Positions 55,997 to 62,561 of a stretch of DNA of 62,561 nucleotides are shown one piece after another (position 1 is the first letter of the stretch; each line of letters begins with the position of its first letter). The position numbers and the translations under genes are program-made. The notes beneath the pieces are model-generated. The model searched no databases. It worked only from the letters and a program-made list of their open reading frames with translations, and had not been told where the DNA came from. Location of the stretch: IMG/VR virus record IMGVR_UViG_3300045993_000669, positions 1 to 62,561 of that record, one strand, 5' to 3'. The stretch comes from a virus.

Positions 55997-56247
55997 CGGA
56001 TGCCCCATTCCCGGCCCGCGCCCTCCGGCATATCGAAACAGACATCGGCCTCAGATTTGGCGGGGGAAACCAGCACATGACCTTTGCCGAACGCCGCTGG
56101 CAGCACGCATCCGAAATGCTGGCCGTTCTGAAAGAGCAGCACCCAGGCCAGATCATCGGCGATCAGCCAACGCAACAAATGATCCGGGACGCGGCGATAC
56201 TCGCGATCGGCGAAATGCTGGACGAAATCCTCGCGAGGATCGGATGA
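55993..56247 (+). CDS. Hypothetical protein
   Basis: 84 residues. HMTFAERRWQHASEMLAVLK, then QQMIRDAAILAIGEMLDEIL: compact helical protein. Four-base overlaps on both sides. Function unknown. Confidence 0.5.
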   Translation: MTDAPFPARALRHIETDIGLRFGGGNQHMTFAERRWQHASEMLAVLKEQHPGQIIGDQPTQQMIRDAAILAIGEMLDEILARIG

Positions 56248-56468
56248 AGCAATATCTGTCCTCAGACCTCAAGCCGGGGACCTTCAGCGATGACCCCGGC
56301 CCGAATCGCGTTGACCCCGGCCCCGGACCACGGACGGACCGGGATAAACTGGCCAGGATCATTTCCGATTTCTATTCGTATGAAGCCCCTGGCAGGCTGT
56401 GCCTGAGCAAAGCCGACTATCTCGCGGCTGACGCGGCGATCGCGTTCTTTGAGAGAACGAAGCCATGA
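56244..56468 (+). CDS. Hypothetical protein
   Basis: 74 residues. A flexible Asp/Pro/Gly-rich start (GPNRVDPGPGPRTDRDKLAR) and a helical end (ADYLAADAAIAFFERTKP). Overlaps its neighbours by four bases. Function unknown. Confidence 0.5.
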   Translation: MKQYLSSDLKPGTFSDDPGPNRVDPGPGPRTDRDKLARIISDFYSYEAPGRLCLSKADYLAADAAIAFFERTKP

Positions 56469-56680
56469 GGCACGGGGCATCCCGGAACGGCTCAATCGGT
56501 GCGCGCGGCGTCCGCGCCACGGAGAGGCGAATCCGGGAATACACGGCGGCGCTATCGTCCGAAGATGAAACCGAAGCCCAATATGCGCGGGAATATCTGG
56601 CCAGCATCGGGTGGCAGGCGCCAACCCGCGAGGACCCGGGGGCTGTGCGCCTGATCGCCGGCCCCAAGCCAAAGCCATGA
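56465..56680 (+). CDS. Hypothetical protein
   Basis: 71 residues. RATERRIREYTAALSSEDET, then AQYAREYLASIGWQ: a helical, charged, small protein with a Pro-rich end. Coupled to the next gene by ATGA. Function unknown. Confidence 0.5.
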   Translation: MRHGASRNGSIGARGVRATERRIREYTAALSSEDETEAQYAREYLASIGWQAPTREDPGAVRLIAGPKPKP

Positions 56681-56892
56681 CCCCCGAAGCCAGGATCGCC
56701 CGGGCGCTCGAACTGCTGCTGCCCCTCGCGACCGCCGCCATCCCGGCCGACTACGACGTGCGATGCCGCGCGCTCGATCACGCGATAACACTCCATGGCG
56801 GCTGCCAAAGCGCCGACTTGGTGGTGTCCGAAAGCAAAAAGTTCCTCGCCTTCCTGCTGAACGTGCCGGACATGCCGAAGGAGGAATCGTAA
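56677..56892 (+). CDS. Hypothetical protein (paralog of 57119)
   Basis: 71 residues from ATG 56677. The C-terminal part (DYDVRCRALDHAITLHGG...SKKFLAFLLN) is homologous to DYEARCLALDIAARVHKE...SGRFLAFLLA in the gene at 57119. Helical, one Cys each at matching positions. Function unknown. Confidence 0.6.
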   Translation: MTPEARIARALELLLPLATAAIPADYDVRCRALDHAITLHGGCQSADLVVSESKKFLAFLLNVPDMPKEES

Positions 56893-56897
56893 GCGGT

Positions 56898-57122
56898 ATG
56901 GAAAAACGCCCTGACCCGATATCGACGACATTCCAGGTCTCTTCCCCCGACTACGAGATAACGCTGATCTCAATGACGGACCCGCAAATCGCCCGCCTGA
57001 AAATCGTTCTGCTGAATACCAATCAGGAATTTTCCGTCGATCTGTCGGAACGGGCCTGCAAGCTGATCGGCGGCAACCTCCTGGAAATGGGCGCGCAGAT
57101 GGAATGGGATGACGATAAATGA
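56898..57122 (+). CDS. Hypothetical protein
   Basis: 74 residues. MEKRPDPISTTFQVSSPDYE, then IARLKIVLLNTNQEFSVDLS, ends MGAQMEWDDDK. Mixed strand-helix protein between the two paralogs. Function unknown. Confidence 0.5.
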   Translation: MEKRPDPISTTFQVSSPDYEITLISMTDPQIARLKIVLLNTNQEFSVDLSERACKLIGGNLLEMGAQMEWDDDK

Positions 57123-57460
57123 GCGGCATCGGCGGAACAGAGGAAGAGCGGGACAAGCGGATCGCCGAGGCCGAATTTATGCGCGAGCGCGGCCTATGGG
57201 CGCCGGGGGCCGGGCCGTGGAACGATATCGCGGCCGACGCCATAGCCTCAATCAGCCGCGATCCCGGAACAGCGGAACCCGATCCCGCTCTGCCGCACGA
57301 TTACGAAGCCCGCTGCCTCGCCTTGGATATCGCGGCCCGTGTCCACAAGGAATACGGCGATGCCGATGCGATCCTCGAAGACTCCGGACGCTTCCTGGCC
57401 TTCCTGCTGGCAAAGCCCCCGCCGCCCCTGCCGGGGGAGCGGGGGCGGGACGATGGCTGA
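57119..57460 (+). CDS. Hypothetical protein (paralog of 56677)
   Basis: 113 residues. A longer N-terminal helical part (EEERDKRIAEAEFMRERGLW) precedes the shared C-terminal domain described at 56677. The tandem duplication with divergence suggests an expanded family. Overlaps the next gene by eight bases. Confidence 0.6.
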   Translation: MSGIGGTEEERDKRIAEAEFMRERGLWAPGAGPWNDIAADAIASISRDPGTAEPDPALPHDYEARCLALDIAARVHKEYGDADAILEDSGRFLAFLLAKPPPPLPGERGRDDG

Positions 57461-57863
57461 ACACACGATCAAATCCGTGGACCGGGATGTCCGGTTCGAG
57501 TGCATCGTCATGCGGCAAGGGAATAGCCATGACATTGAGTTCCTGCGCCGGTTCTCCGCCACCCGCTGGGAAATTAAGCGCGGCGATGTCTGGTGGAACC
57601 TTCACGCAGCAGAAAACCACGAGCGCGCACGTCAGGATTATATGGATCGGCTCGCTCCATCCAAGTGGTCCGTCTACCGCTGGGTTCTGTATTCCCAGCG
57701 GGAGGTCTGCGATCTCGTGACCCTTCACGGCGGCGTGGCCGATGTCCATTTCAAACGCTTCCCAACCGGCGAATGGGAAATCAACCACAGCGACGAAACC
57801 TGGGTCCCCTGGCCGGAACACGCCTGCGAAGAAGCACTGTATCAGGCATACATCAAGGAATGA
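57453..57863 (+). CDS. Hypothetical protein
   Basis: 136 residues from ATG 57453. Trp/Tyr-rich (RWEIKRGDVWWNLHAAENHE), then SKWSVYRWVLYSQREVCDLV. It may be a compact beta-rich domain. Function unknown. Confidence 0.5.
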   Translation: MAEHTIKSVDRDVRFECIVMRQGNSHDIEFLRRFSATRWEIKRGDVWWNLHAAENHERARQDYMDRLAPSKWSVYRWVLYSQREVCDLVTLHGGVADVHFKRFPTGEWEINHSDETWVPWPEHACEEALYQAYIKE

Positions 57864-58096
57864 TCACCATCGCGGTCATGAGGGACGGGGATATCTGCGT
57901 TGAAACCGTCAGCGGAAAGCGGGAACGCAAAGCCGCCGCCACCGGATTGTTGGACTGGTCCGAAATGACGCCGGAGCATTGGTCCGCCCTGAACGCATAT
58001 TGGATCGCCAAGACACCCGAGGCAGAGAAGGCCGCCTACGCCCGCATGATGGAACTCGGGTTCCCGGATGCCTATTGGGCCGAATGGGAAGATTGA
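57860..58096 (+). CDS. Hypothetical protein
   Basis: 78 residues. MITIAVMRDGDICVETVSGK, then AYWIAKTPEAEKAAYARMME. Small mixed protein; ATG follows AAGGA and overlaps the upstream stop. Function unknown. Confidence 0.5.
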   Translation: MITIAVMRDGDICVETVSGKRERKAAATGLLDWSEMTPEHWSALNAYWIAKTPEAEKAAYARMMELGFPDAYWAEWED

Positions 58097-58098
58097 CC

Positions 58099-58314
58099 AT
58101 GGCCGGACGGCCGGCGGACGAAATCCTGGCCGTCCGGATCGAAAGCAGGCTGAAGGCCCGGCACACATGGGCACGCATCCGCCGCGAACTGGCGTGCGGA
58201 ACATCGACGATCGCCCGGATCGCCAAACTGATGAAGGAACCAAAAAATGTGGACCCTCACCCTCATGATCCAGGGACAAGCCCCGGCGATCCTCCAATAC
58301 GAGAAGGGGGATAA
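58099..58314 (+). CDS. HTH-like small protein (hypothetical)
   Basis: 71 residues from ATG 58099. LKARHTWARIRRELACGTST followed by IARIAKLMKE is a helix-turn-helix. The C-terminus overlaps the next gene for 68 bases and is Pro/Gly-rich, so the protein may be longer than its functional part. Candidate DNA-binding protein near the packaging genes. Confidence 0.5.
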   Translation: MAGRPADEILAVRIESRLKARHTWARIRRELACGTSTIARIAKLMKEPKNVDPHPHDPGTSPGDPPIREGG

Positions 58315-58603
58315 GGCAGAAGCCGCGTTCGCCCTGGCCGCTTCGGCGATCGACGGCGAAAATCAGGGCGCCCTCTCCTTCCGCGATGGCTTCGGCCGCG
58401 CCTTCTCCATCATGGGCGCGCACATCCAGGCCGCCATGCTCGAAGACCTGGAAAACGCACGCAAGGGCGATATCGCGATCCAACTGCTGAACGCCCGCGC
58501 ACAGGCCAATCTCAACAGAATGGCCGCCGCCGACCCAGCCGTCCGGGCCGCCCAGGCAGGAGCGCAGCTGATCGCGCCTATGAACGGGTTCCCCCGCCAA
58601 TAG
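58247..58603 (+). CDS. Hypothetical protein
   Basis: 118 residues, MWTLTLMIQGQAPAILQYEK. Helical and acidic with a C-terminal PMNGFPRQ. It is the last gene before a small gap containing TATATA near 58627. Function unknown. Confidence 0.5.
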   Translation: MWTLTLMIQGQAPAILQYEKGDKAEAAFALAASAIDGENQGALSFRDGFGRAFSIMGAHIQAAMLEDLENARKGDIAIQLLNARAQANLNRMAAADPAVRAAQAGAQLIAPMNGFPRQ

Positions 58604-58676
58604 CCAAGGATGCCGATTCGACACTTATATAGATGTGCGACACGGGGCCATCCCGGCCCCCGGAAAGGAAACAACA

Positions 58677-58979
58677 ATGGCCGACCCATGGGATGCCCCG
58701 GATTTCTGCTCCAACGGCGAACGCGCCGCGGCGAAAAAGCTGGCCGGTGAACACGCCGATGCCCTCACCATGCTCGAACCCATGCAGGTGTGGACCCCGG
58801 AAGGCGTGCGCCATCTGATCACCCCCGACCCCAAGCCGCTTTGGCTCAACTTCCTGGCCTTCACAAAAACCGCCGCCGAAGTGCTGCCCGTGGCCCCGGC
58901 CCCGAAACCGGCCCCTGCGCCCGCGCCGATCCATCCCCAAGGGATAGACAGGCCAACCCCCCCATCCAAAGCCGCCTGA
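58677..58979 (+). CDS. Hypothetical protein
   Basis: 100 residues from ATG 58677 (AAAGGAAACAAC upstream). MADPWDAPDFCSNGERAAAK, then Pro-rich C-terminal half (PAPKPAPAPAPIHPQGIDRP). Function unknown. It is the first of four small genes before the terminase. Confidence 0.5.
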   Translation: MADPWDAPDFCSNGERAAAKKLAGEHADALTMLEPMQVWTPEGVRHLITPDPKPLWLNFLAFTKTAAEVLPVAPAPKPAPAPAPIHPQGIDRPTPPSKAA

Positions 58980-58983
58980 TCCC

Positions 58984-59190
58984 ATGCGGCGCCGGCGCCA
59001 TCCGCCCCCCAAAGGGATAGACACGCCAGACCCCCACGAGGGCCTGCTGTACCATCCAACCCAGGGGTGGGTGACGCCGGAACGGATGACCTACATCTGC
59101 CAAAGCAACATCATCGCCATGGAACTGCATCCGTCCCTCGAATGGCTGCGCGAGGAAGACCGGCGGGAAATGGAACGGCCCGATGGCTAA
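58984..59190 (+). CDS. Hypothetical protein before terminase
   Basis: 68 residues. Contains ERMTYICQSNIIAMELHPSL and EDRREMERPDG. It overlaps the next gene by eight bases. The position would suit a terminase-accessory role, but no small-terminase motif is visible. Confidence 0.5.
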   Translation: MRRRRHPPPKGIDTPDPHEGLLYHPTQGWVTPERMTYICQSNIIAMELHPSLEWLREEDRREMERPDG

Positions 59191-59392
59191 GGCCCCCGAA
59201 GCCGCGCAGATGCGGTCCATCATCAAAGCGATGACCCACATCATATTTGAACAGGATCAGGAACTGGCAAAACTGACAACCAGACGGGTGCGGTATTCCT
59301 GGCGCGATATCAACGGGAAAATACAAACCGTGCCCCGCCTGTCGAGAGCGGATGAGGCCGCCTTGCAGGCCCGGGATTTAGCCCATGGCTAA
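59183..59392 (+). CDS. Possible small terminase-like protein (hypothetical)
   Basis: 69 residues. MRSIIKAMTHIIFEQDQELA, then RRVRYSWRDINGKIQTVPRL. Short and helical at the start. It overlaps the large terminase by eight bases. A small terminase subunit would be larger, so this remains unassigned. Confidence 0.45.
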   Translation: MAKAPEAAQMRSIIKAMTHIIFEQDQELAKLTTRRVRYSWRDINGKIQTVPRLSRADEAALQARDLAHG

Positions 59393-61280
59393 GACCACCA
59401 AGGGCTGGCTGCCGATCTTCCGGAAATACCTGAAGCACGCCCGCATCCAGTCCAAACACGCCGAATCCGATCCCGATGGCACCGGCTCCCCGCTCGAACT
59501 GTGGACATCGCAAACCCGCGCGATGACCGATATCCTCAACGGCCTCGATGACGGCAAACACGTTTTCTACATCCTGAAAAGCCGTCAGCTTGGCGTCACG
59601 ACCATTACGCTTCTGATCCTGATCTTCTGGCTCGCCCTGCATCCCAACACCATCGCCTGCCTCGTCACCGACGATGAAAAGAACGCCCGGAAGAACCGCG
59701 CCACCATTGAGTTCTATCTGAAGTCTCTCGCGCCCTTCATGGGAAATTCGTTCCATACCGTGAAGCCAACCAACCGCGGCGTCATCACCTTCTCGAACGG
59801 ATCGCGGCTCGATCTTCTCGTCGCGGGCAAGAGCAAGGAAAACTGGGGCGAAGGCGAAGGATATCTGGCAGCATTATTGACCGAGGTTTCCGCCTACGGA
59901 AAGGTCGAGGGCCTGGAGTCCTTCCGCCACGCCATGGCGCCCGATAATCCCCGCGCTCTCTACATTTACGAATCTACTGCGAAATCAATGAACCACTGGA
60001 AGGATATGTGGGAGGCCGCGCGTGAGGATGAATTTTCCTCCGTCTGCATCTTCGTCGGCTGGTGGGCAAATGATTTGCAGCGCATCGGAATACGGGACCG
60101 CAGATACAAAGCCTTCGGCTCACTACCGCCAACGCCCGATGAACAGGTGCTGATCGACGCGGTGAAAGACCAGTACGACTTCGATATCACGATGGAACAA
60201 CTGGCGTGGTACCGCTGGCAGCAGACCGTGCCAAGTTCCGGCGGCATGGACATGGATCAAAACCAAGCGTGGACCGAGTCTCAATGTTTCATACAGAGTG
60301 GCATTTCGTTCTTCCAGGTCCGGCTGGTGATGAAGCGCCGCGAGGAAATCACCAGCGCCGAACCCGCGATCGTCAGCGACGGCGGCTTTTCCTATGAGGG
60401 ATACACGTTCTACCTCGGTGACGATTACCATCTGTCGAAGGTGGAGAAATTGGACCCCGAGAAGCACACCTCCGCCGATGTCAAACTGCGCGTCTGGGAA
60501 CGCCCGGACCCAAACGGATATTACGTGATCGGCTGCGATCCGGCCTACGGACGAAGCGAACTCAACGACAATCACGGAATCCAAGTATGCAGGGCCTTCG
60601 GCGACAAACTGGTGCAGGTGGCCGAATGGGCCGACAACATCCCCGATACCCGCCATTGCGCCTGGGTCCTCGCATACCTCGCCGGCCAATATGCCAACTG
60701 CCGGATCAATATCGACATGACCGGCGGACCCGGCATGGCCGTGATGCAGCAGGTGGACGATCTGCGTATCAGGATGCGGTCAGAGGAATATGCCAAGAAG
60801 GCCGAGGGCTTTGAAGACTTCATGGGCGCCGCCTCCTGGTATCTGTACCGCCGAGTCGATAGCCCCGGCCCCGGCTTCGTCTACAACTCCAAGATCGGGC
60901 GTGATCTGAAATTCCGCTGGATGAACATCCTGCGCGATAGCTGGGTCACCAACCTGCTCGAACTCCGCTCGGTCCCCCTGCTCGACGAAATGGCCATCAT
61001 CCGCCAGGAAGACAGCAACATCGGCGCATCGGCCCCCGGGCGGCAGAGAGACGATCGCACCTTCGCCATGATGCTGGCCACGGTCACCTGGGTGGAAAAC
61101 CTCCGCAACGGCCTGATCGCCAACGGCGTCACGTGGGACCGCAACATGCCCGCGGCACCCCCATCGCCCATCGCCGAAAGCCTGAACCGGCGGATTTACT
61201 CCATCCTGCGCGCCCAGGCCGAAAACGACGACGCACCCCCCGCACGCGACTTCTGGGCACAGAGAGGGATTATTGCGTAA
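59385..61280 (+). CDS. terL: Terminase large subunit
   Basis: 631 residues. The ATPase P-loop is KSRQLGVTT (residues 65-73), an R/Q-variant common in phage terminases. The Walker B region follows near residues 165-175 (AALLTEVSAYGKVEGLES). The nuclease domain starts VIGCDPAYGRSE near residues 381-391 with its first catalytic Asp. It pumps and cuts phage DNA at the portal. A site at 60068 encodes WANDLQ. The gene order terminase then portal (across the circle) supports this. Confidence 0.9.
   Translation: MAKTTKGWLPIFRKYLKHARIQSKHAESDPDGTGSPLELWTSQTRAMTDILNGLDDGKHVFYILKSRQLGVTTITLLILIFWLALHPNTIACLVTDDEKNARKNRATIEFYLKSLAPFMGNSFHTVKPTNRGVITFSNGSRLDLLVAGKSKENWGEGEGYLAALLTEVSAYGKVEGLESFRHAMAPDNPRALYIYESTAKSMNHWKDMWEAAREDEFSSVCIFVGWWANDLQRIGIRDRRYKAFGSLPPTPDEQVLIDAVKDQYDFDITMEQLAWYRWQQTVPSSGGMDMDQNQAWTESQCFIQSGISFFQVRLVMKRREEITSAEPAIVSDGGFSYEGYTFYLGDDYHLSKVEKLDPEKHTSADVKLRVWERPDPNGYYVIGCDPAYGRSELNDNHGIQVCRAFGDKLVQVAEWADNIPDTRHCAWVLAYLAGQYANCRINIDMTGGPGMAVMQQVDDLRIRMRSEEYAKKAEGFEDFMGAASWYLYRRVDSPGPGFVYNSKIGRDLKFRWMNILRDSWVTNLLELRSVPLLDEMAIIRQEDSNIGASAPGRQRDDRTFAMMLATVTWVENLRNGLIANGVTWDRNMPAAPPSPIAESLNRRIYSILRAQAENDDAPPARDFWAQRGIIA
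60068..60076 (+). promoter_or_regulatory. Dispersed AAATGATTT site 9
   Basis: Context GGCAAATGATTTGCA inside the terminase gene, encoding WANDLQ. GCAAATGATTTGC is a perfect odd palindrome. Confidence 0.6.
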
Positions 61281-61486
61281 TGATCACACGCCACCGCACC
61301 GGGGAAATCATCCCGCGCTGGAACGATAGGCCCGCCGACCGCTACATGGCCCATCCCGAACTGCGGGCCGCCACGATCCAGGTCCTCGCCGATCCCGGCC
61401 ATGTCTACGTGGTGACCGGGGGGAAAGTGCCCGAGACCGTCGCGGAAGCCGTGGCCATGGCCGCCAAATGGAAAGCCCCGAAATGA
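61280..61486 (+). CDS. Small protein after terminase (hypothetical)
   Basis: 68 residues, ATG overlapping the terminase TAA (TAATG). MITRHRTGEIIPRWNDRPAD, then helical PETVAEAVAMAAKWKAPK. Function unknown; overlaps the next gene by four bases. Confidence 0.5.
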   Translation: MITRHRTGEIIPRWNDRPADRYMAHPELRAATIQVLADPGHVYVVTGGKVPETVAEAVAMAAKWKAPK

Positions 61487-61854
61487 AAAAGCCCATCGTG
61501 ATCATCGACGCCGTGGCCGAGCCGGAACCGGAAGGGGACGGGGGTATGGTGTTAACGGCCCCCCCGGAGGCCCCCTTAAGTGGGGACCCGGAAGCCGCCC
61601 CGGAAATCGAAGAGGGCTGGTTCCGGATGGACATCGCCCCCGTGGACGGCACGCTGATCGAAGTCCACGCCGGACCCGGAACAAGGGTGATCCAGGCCCG
61701 GTACCGCATCACACGCCGGCGCGAGCCGCAATTCCGCCAATGGGTTGTGGTGGGCTTCTGGGTCAACGCGATCACGGGCGAGGAACTGTCCTTCCATCCG
61801 GCCGCTTGGCGCCTGCCGGAAGGCTTCAACCAGCCAGGGATGATCCTCCCATGA
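61483..61854 (+). CDS. Hypothetical protein
   Basis: 123 residues. An acidic Pro-rich N-terminus (VAEPEPEGDGGMVLTAPPEA) precedes a beta-rich domain (GWFRMDIAPVDGTLIEVHAG). Function unknown. It overlaps the next gene by four bases. Confidence 0.5.
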   Translation: MKKPIVIIDAVAEPEPEGDGGMVLTAPPEAPLSGDPEAAPEIEEGWFRMDIAPVDGTLIEVHAGPGTRVIQARYRITRRREPQFRQWVVVGFWVNAITGEELSFHPAAWRLPEGFNQPGMILP

Positions 61855-62090
61855 GCGCCAAGCAGCATTGGTTTGCCGTCGCGCTCCATAGTGCCGCCCT
61901 GCTGCCGGGATTGATCCTGATTCTGCTGCTGGCCGCCTGCGACCGCCCGCCCGGCCCGGCGCTTCAGGCGTGCCGCGGCATCCTCGGCCCCGATCCGCCG
62001 CACCTTCTGTCGAACATGCAGACCCGCATCGCGTTCAATCAGATGATGCGGCGTTGTATTAAGGAGCGCACCGCCTATGCCCAGCAATGA
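61851..62090 (+). CDS. Small lipoprotein (possible outer spanin)
   Basis: 79 residues. A hydrophobic start (LLPGLILILLLAACDRPPGP) ends in an LAAC lipobox, so it would be lipidated at Cys ~35 and anchored to the outer membrane. Size and lipobox suit an outer-membrane spanin or an envelope lipoprotein, but no inner-membrane spanin partner is identified. It overlaps the next gene by 14 bases. Confidence 0.5.
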   Translation: MSAKQHWFAVALHSAALLPGLILILLLAACDRPPGPALQACRGILGPDPPHLLSNMQTRIAFNQMMRRCIKERTAYAQQ

Positions 62091-62304
62091 ACAAGCCATG
62101 AGCAGGAAACCCGATCTAACGCGTCAAGACATGACGGACTTGTCGGCGGCAATCACACTGATCGCCGGTGTGGTCGTAAGGCTCGGATACGGGCGCGCAT
62201 CTGTCCATTGTGTGGACCTCGCACACGATCTGGTGGAGCGGACAGTCGGCCCCTGTGTGGCTCTGAAAGTGTGGACTGATACCGGAGGCGAAAGAATTGA
62301 GTGA
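62077..62304 (+). CDS. Hypothetical protein before the zinc-finger gene
   Basis: 75 residues from ATG 62077 (ATG 62098 is an alternative). MSRKPDLTRQDMTDLSAAIT, then VHCVDLAHDLVERTVGPCVA. Helical with two Cys. It overlaps the right-end zinc-finger gene by eight bases. Function unknown. Confidence 0.5.
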   Translation: MPSNEQAMSRKPDLTRQDMTDLSAAITLIAGVVVRLGYGRASVHCVDLAHDLVERTVGPCVALKVWTDTGGERIE

Positions 62305-62561
62305 CCGGATCAAACATGAACACTGGTTCAGGTGTAAAGCCTGCGCGAATCGGTTCCACGTCACCCGTCTGACCGCCGATCCGGCCAAGGTGAAAACGCC
62401 CAAATGCCCGCGCAAGTCCTGCGGCGGCAAATCCCGCGAAAGCCATGTCCCCGATATCGGCTTCGACGCCGCCGAGGGCAAAGCACCCGCCGTGGGAGGC
62501 TCCCTGTCCGGACGCGCCTTCGATTATGCCATGCAGACCACCATGGCCGATCACGGCATGA
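62297..62561 (+). CDS. Zinc-finger protein (3' end outside window)
   Basis: Starts TTG 62297 with GGAGG nine bases upstream and the preceding stop TGA overlapping. The protein begins SDRIKHEHWFRCKACANRFH and matches the left-end gene from residue ~10 on. In the left copy the N-terminus is SDDRPIYAHWFRCKSCANRF, so the two ends are variants of one gene. Confidence 0.75.
   Translation, partial: MSDRIKHEHWFRCKACANRFHVTRLTADPAKVKTPKCPRKSCGGKSRESHVPDIGFDAAEGKAPAVGGSLSGRAFDYAMQTTMADHGM
62435..62561. repeat. 127-bp exact repeat (right copy)
   Basis: Identical to 140-266. The upstream 130 or so bases here and at 1-139 are homologous but differ, including a short variable stretch in the N-terminal codons. 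Confidence 0.9.

Overview
The window reads as an essentially complete tailed-phage genome. Coding density is very high, most genes overlap by 1-20 bases, and composition is GC-rich (about 60-65% by eye). The last 127 bases (62435-62561) repeat positions 140-266 exactly. The bases just before each copy are homologous but diverged, and the gene interrupted at the right end is the one that opens the window. This fits a circular assembly closing at about 62.3 kb with a strain variant at the seam, better than true terminal repeats. The host is probably an alphaproteobacterium: the phage encodes a GcrA-type cell-cycle regulator, a beta-class DNA methyltransferase and a possible GapR/RMF-like protein. 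I see no tape-measure gene. The portal, adaptor, glycine-rich ejection proteins and tail spikes point to a short-tailed (podovirus) particle. I found no integrase and no recognisable endolysin.

Layout. (1) 55.3-62.6 kb and 0-16.8 kb, rightward: small late-leader genes, large terminase, zinc-finger protein, portal, scaffold, major capsid, adaptor, stopper/hub protein with beta repeats, a sulfotransferase-GNAT fusion and three ejection proteins. A leftward LAGLIDADG homing endonuclease gene is wedged between the adaptor and stopper genes. (2) 16.8-18.0 kb, leftward: Bro-N antirepressor and three small proteins, two of them membrane proteins. (3) 18.4-29.1 kb, rightward: membrane protein, S74 spike, fibers, a large spike with a signal peptide, holin and small exported or membrane proteins. 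(4) 29.2-36.3 kb: mostly leftward small genes, a short rightward four-gene insert (RHH regulator first), a PEP-CTERM-like protein, and a recombination block (YqaJ-like exonuclease, DnaQ-like exonuclease, ERF annealase). (5) 36.4-45.4 kb, rightward: XRE-like regulator, GapR/RMF-like protein, GcrA, RuvC-like resolvase, two genes bracketed by unusual pentamer-repeat arrays, methyltransferase, DnaB helicase, and an initiator containing a probable origin (six iterons and an AT-rich tract). (6) 45.4-53.2 kb, leftward: many small proteins, then a ParB/KorB-like protein, a DUF932 protein and short genes. Several of these genes have a repeated two-hairpin leader. (7) 53.2-55.3 kb: zinc-ribbon gene, a third pentamer array, two leftward genes and a predicted small RNA.

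Strongest unexplained signals. (a) A 9-mer core AAATGATTT, within an odd palindrome GGYAAATGATTTRCC, occurs nine times across the genome, mostly inside genes, where it forces rare AAT-GAT-TTR codons. The phage also encodes a ParB/KorB-like DNA-binding protein, so a KorB-operator- or stoperator-like regulatory or partition network is a reasonable hypothesis. (b) Three arrays with strict 5-base periodicity (NGGCN). (c) A repeated hairpin, CCGCGATAGGC core and extended Shine-Dalgarno leader in the ParB operon.
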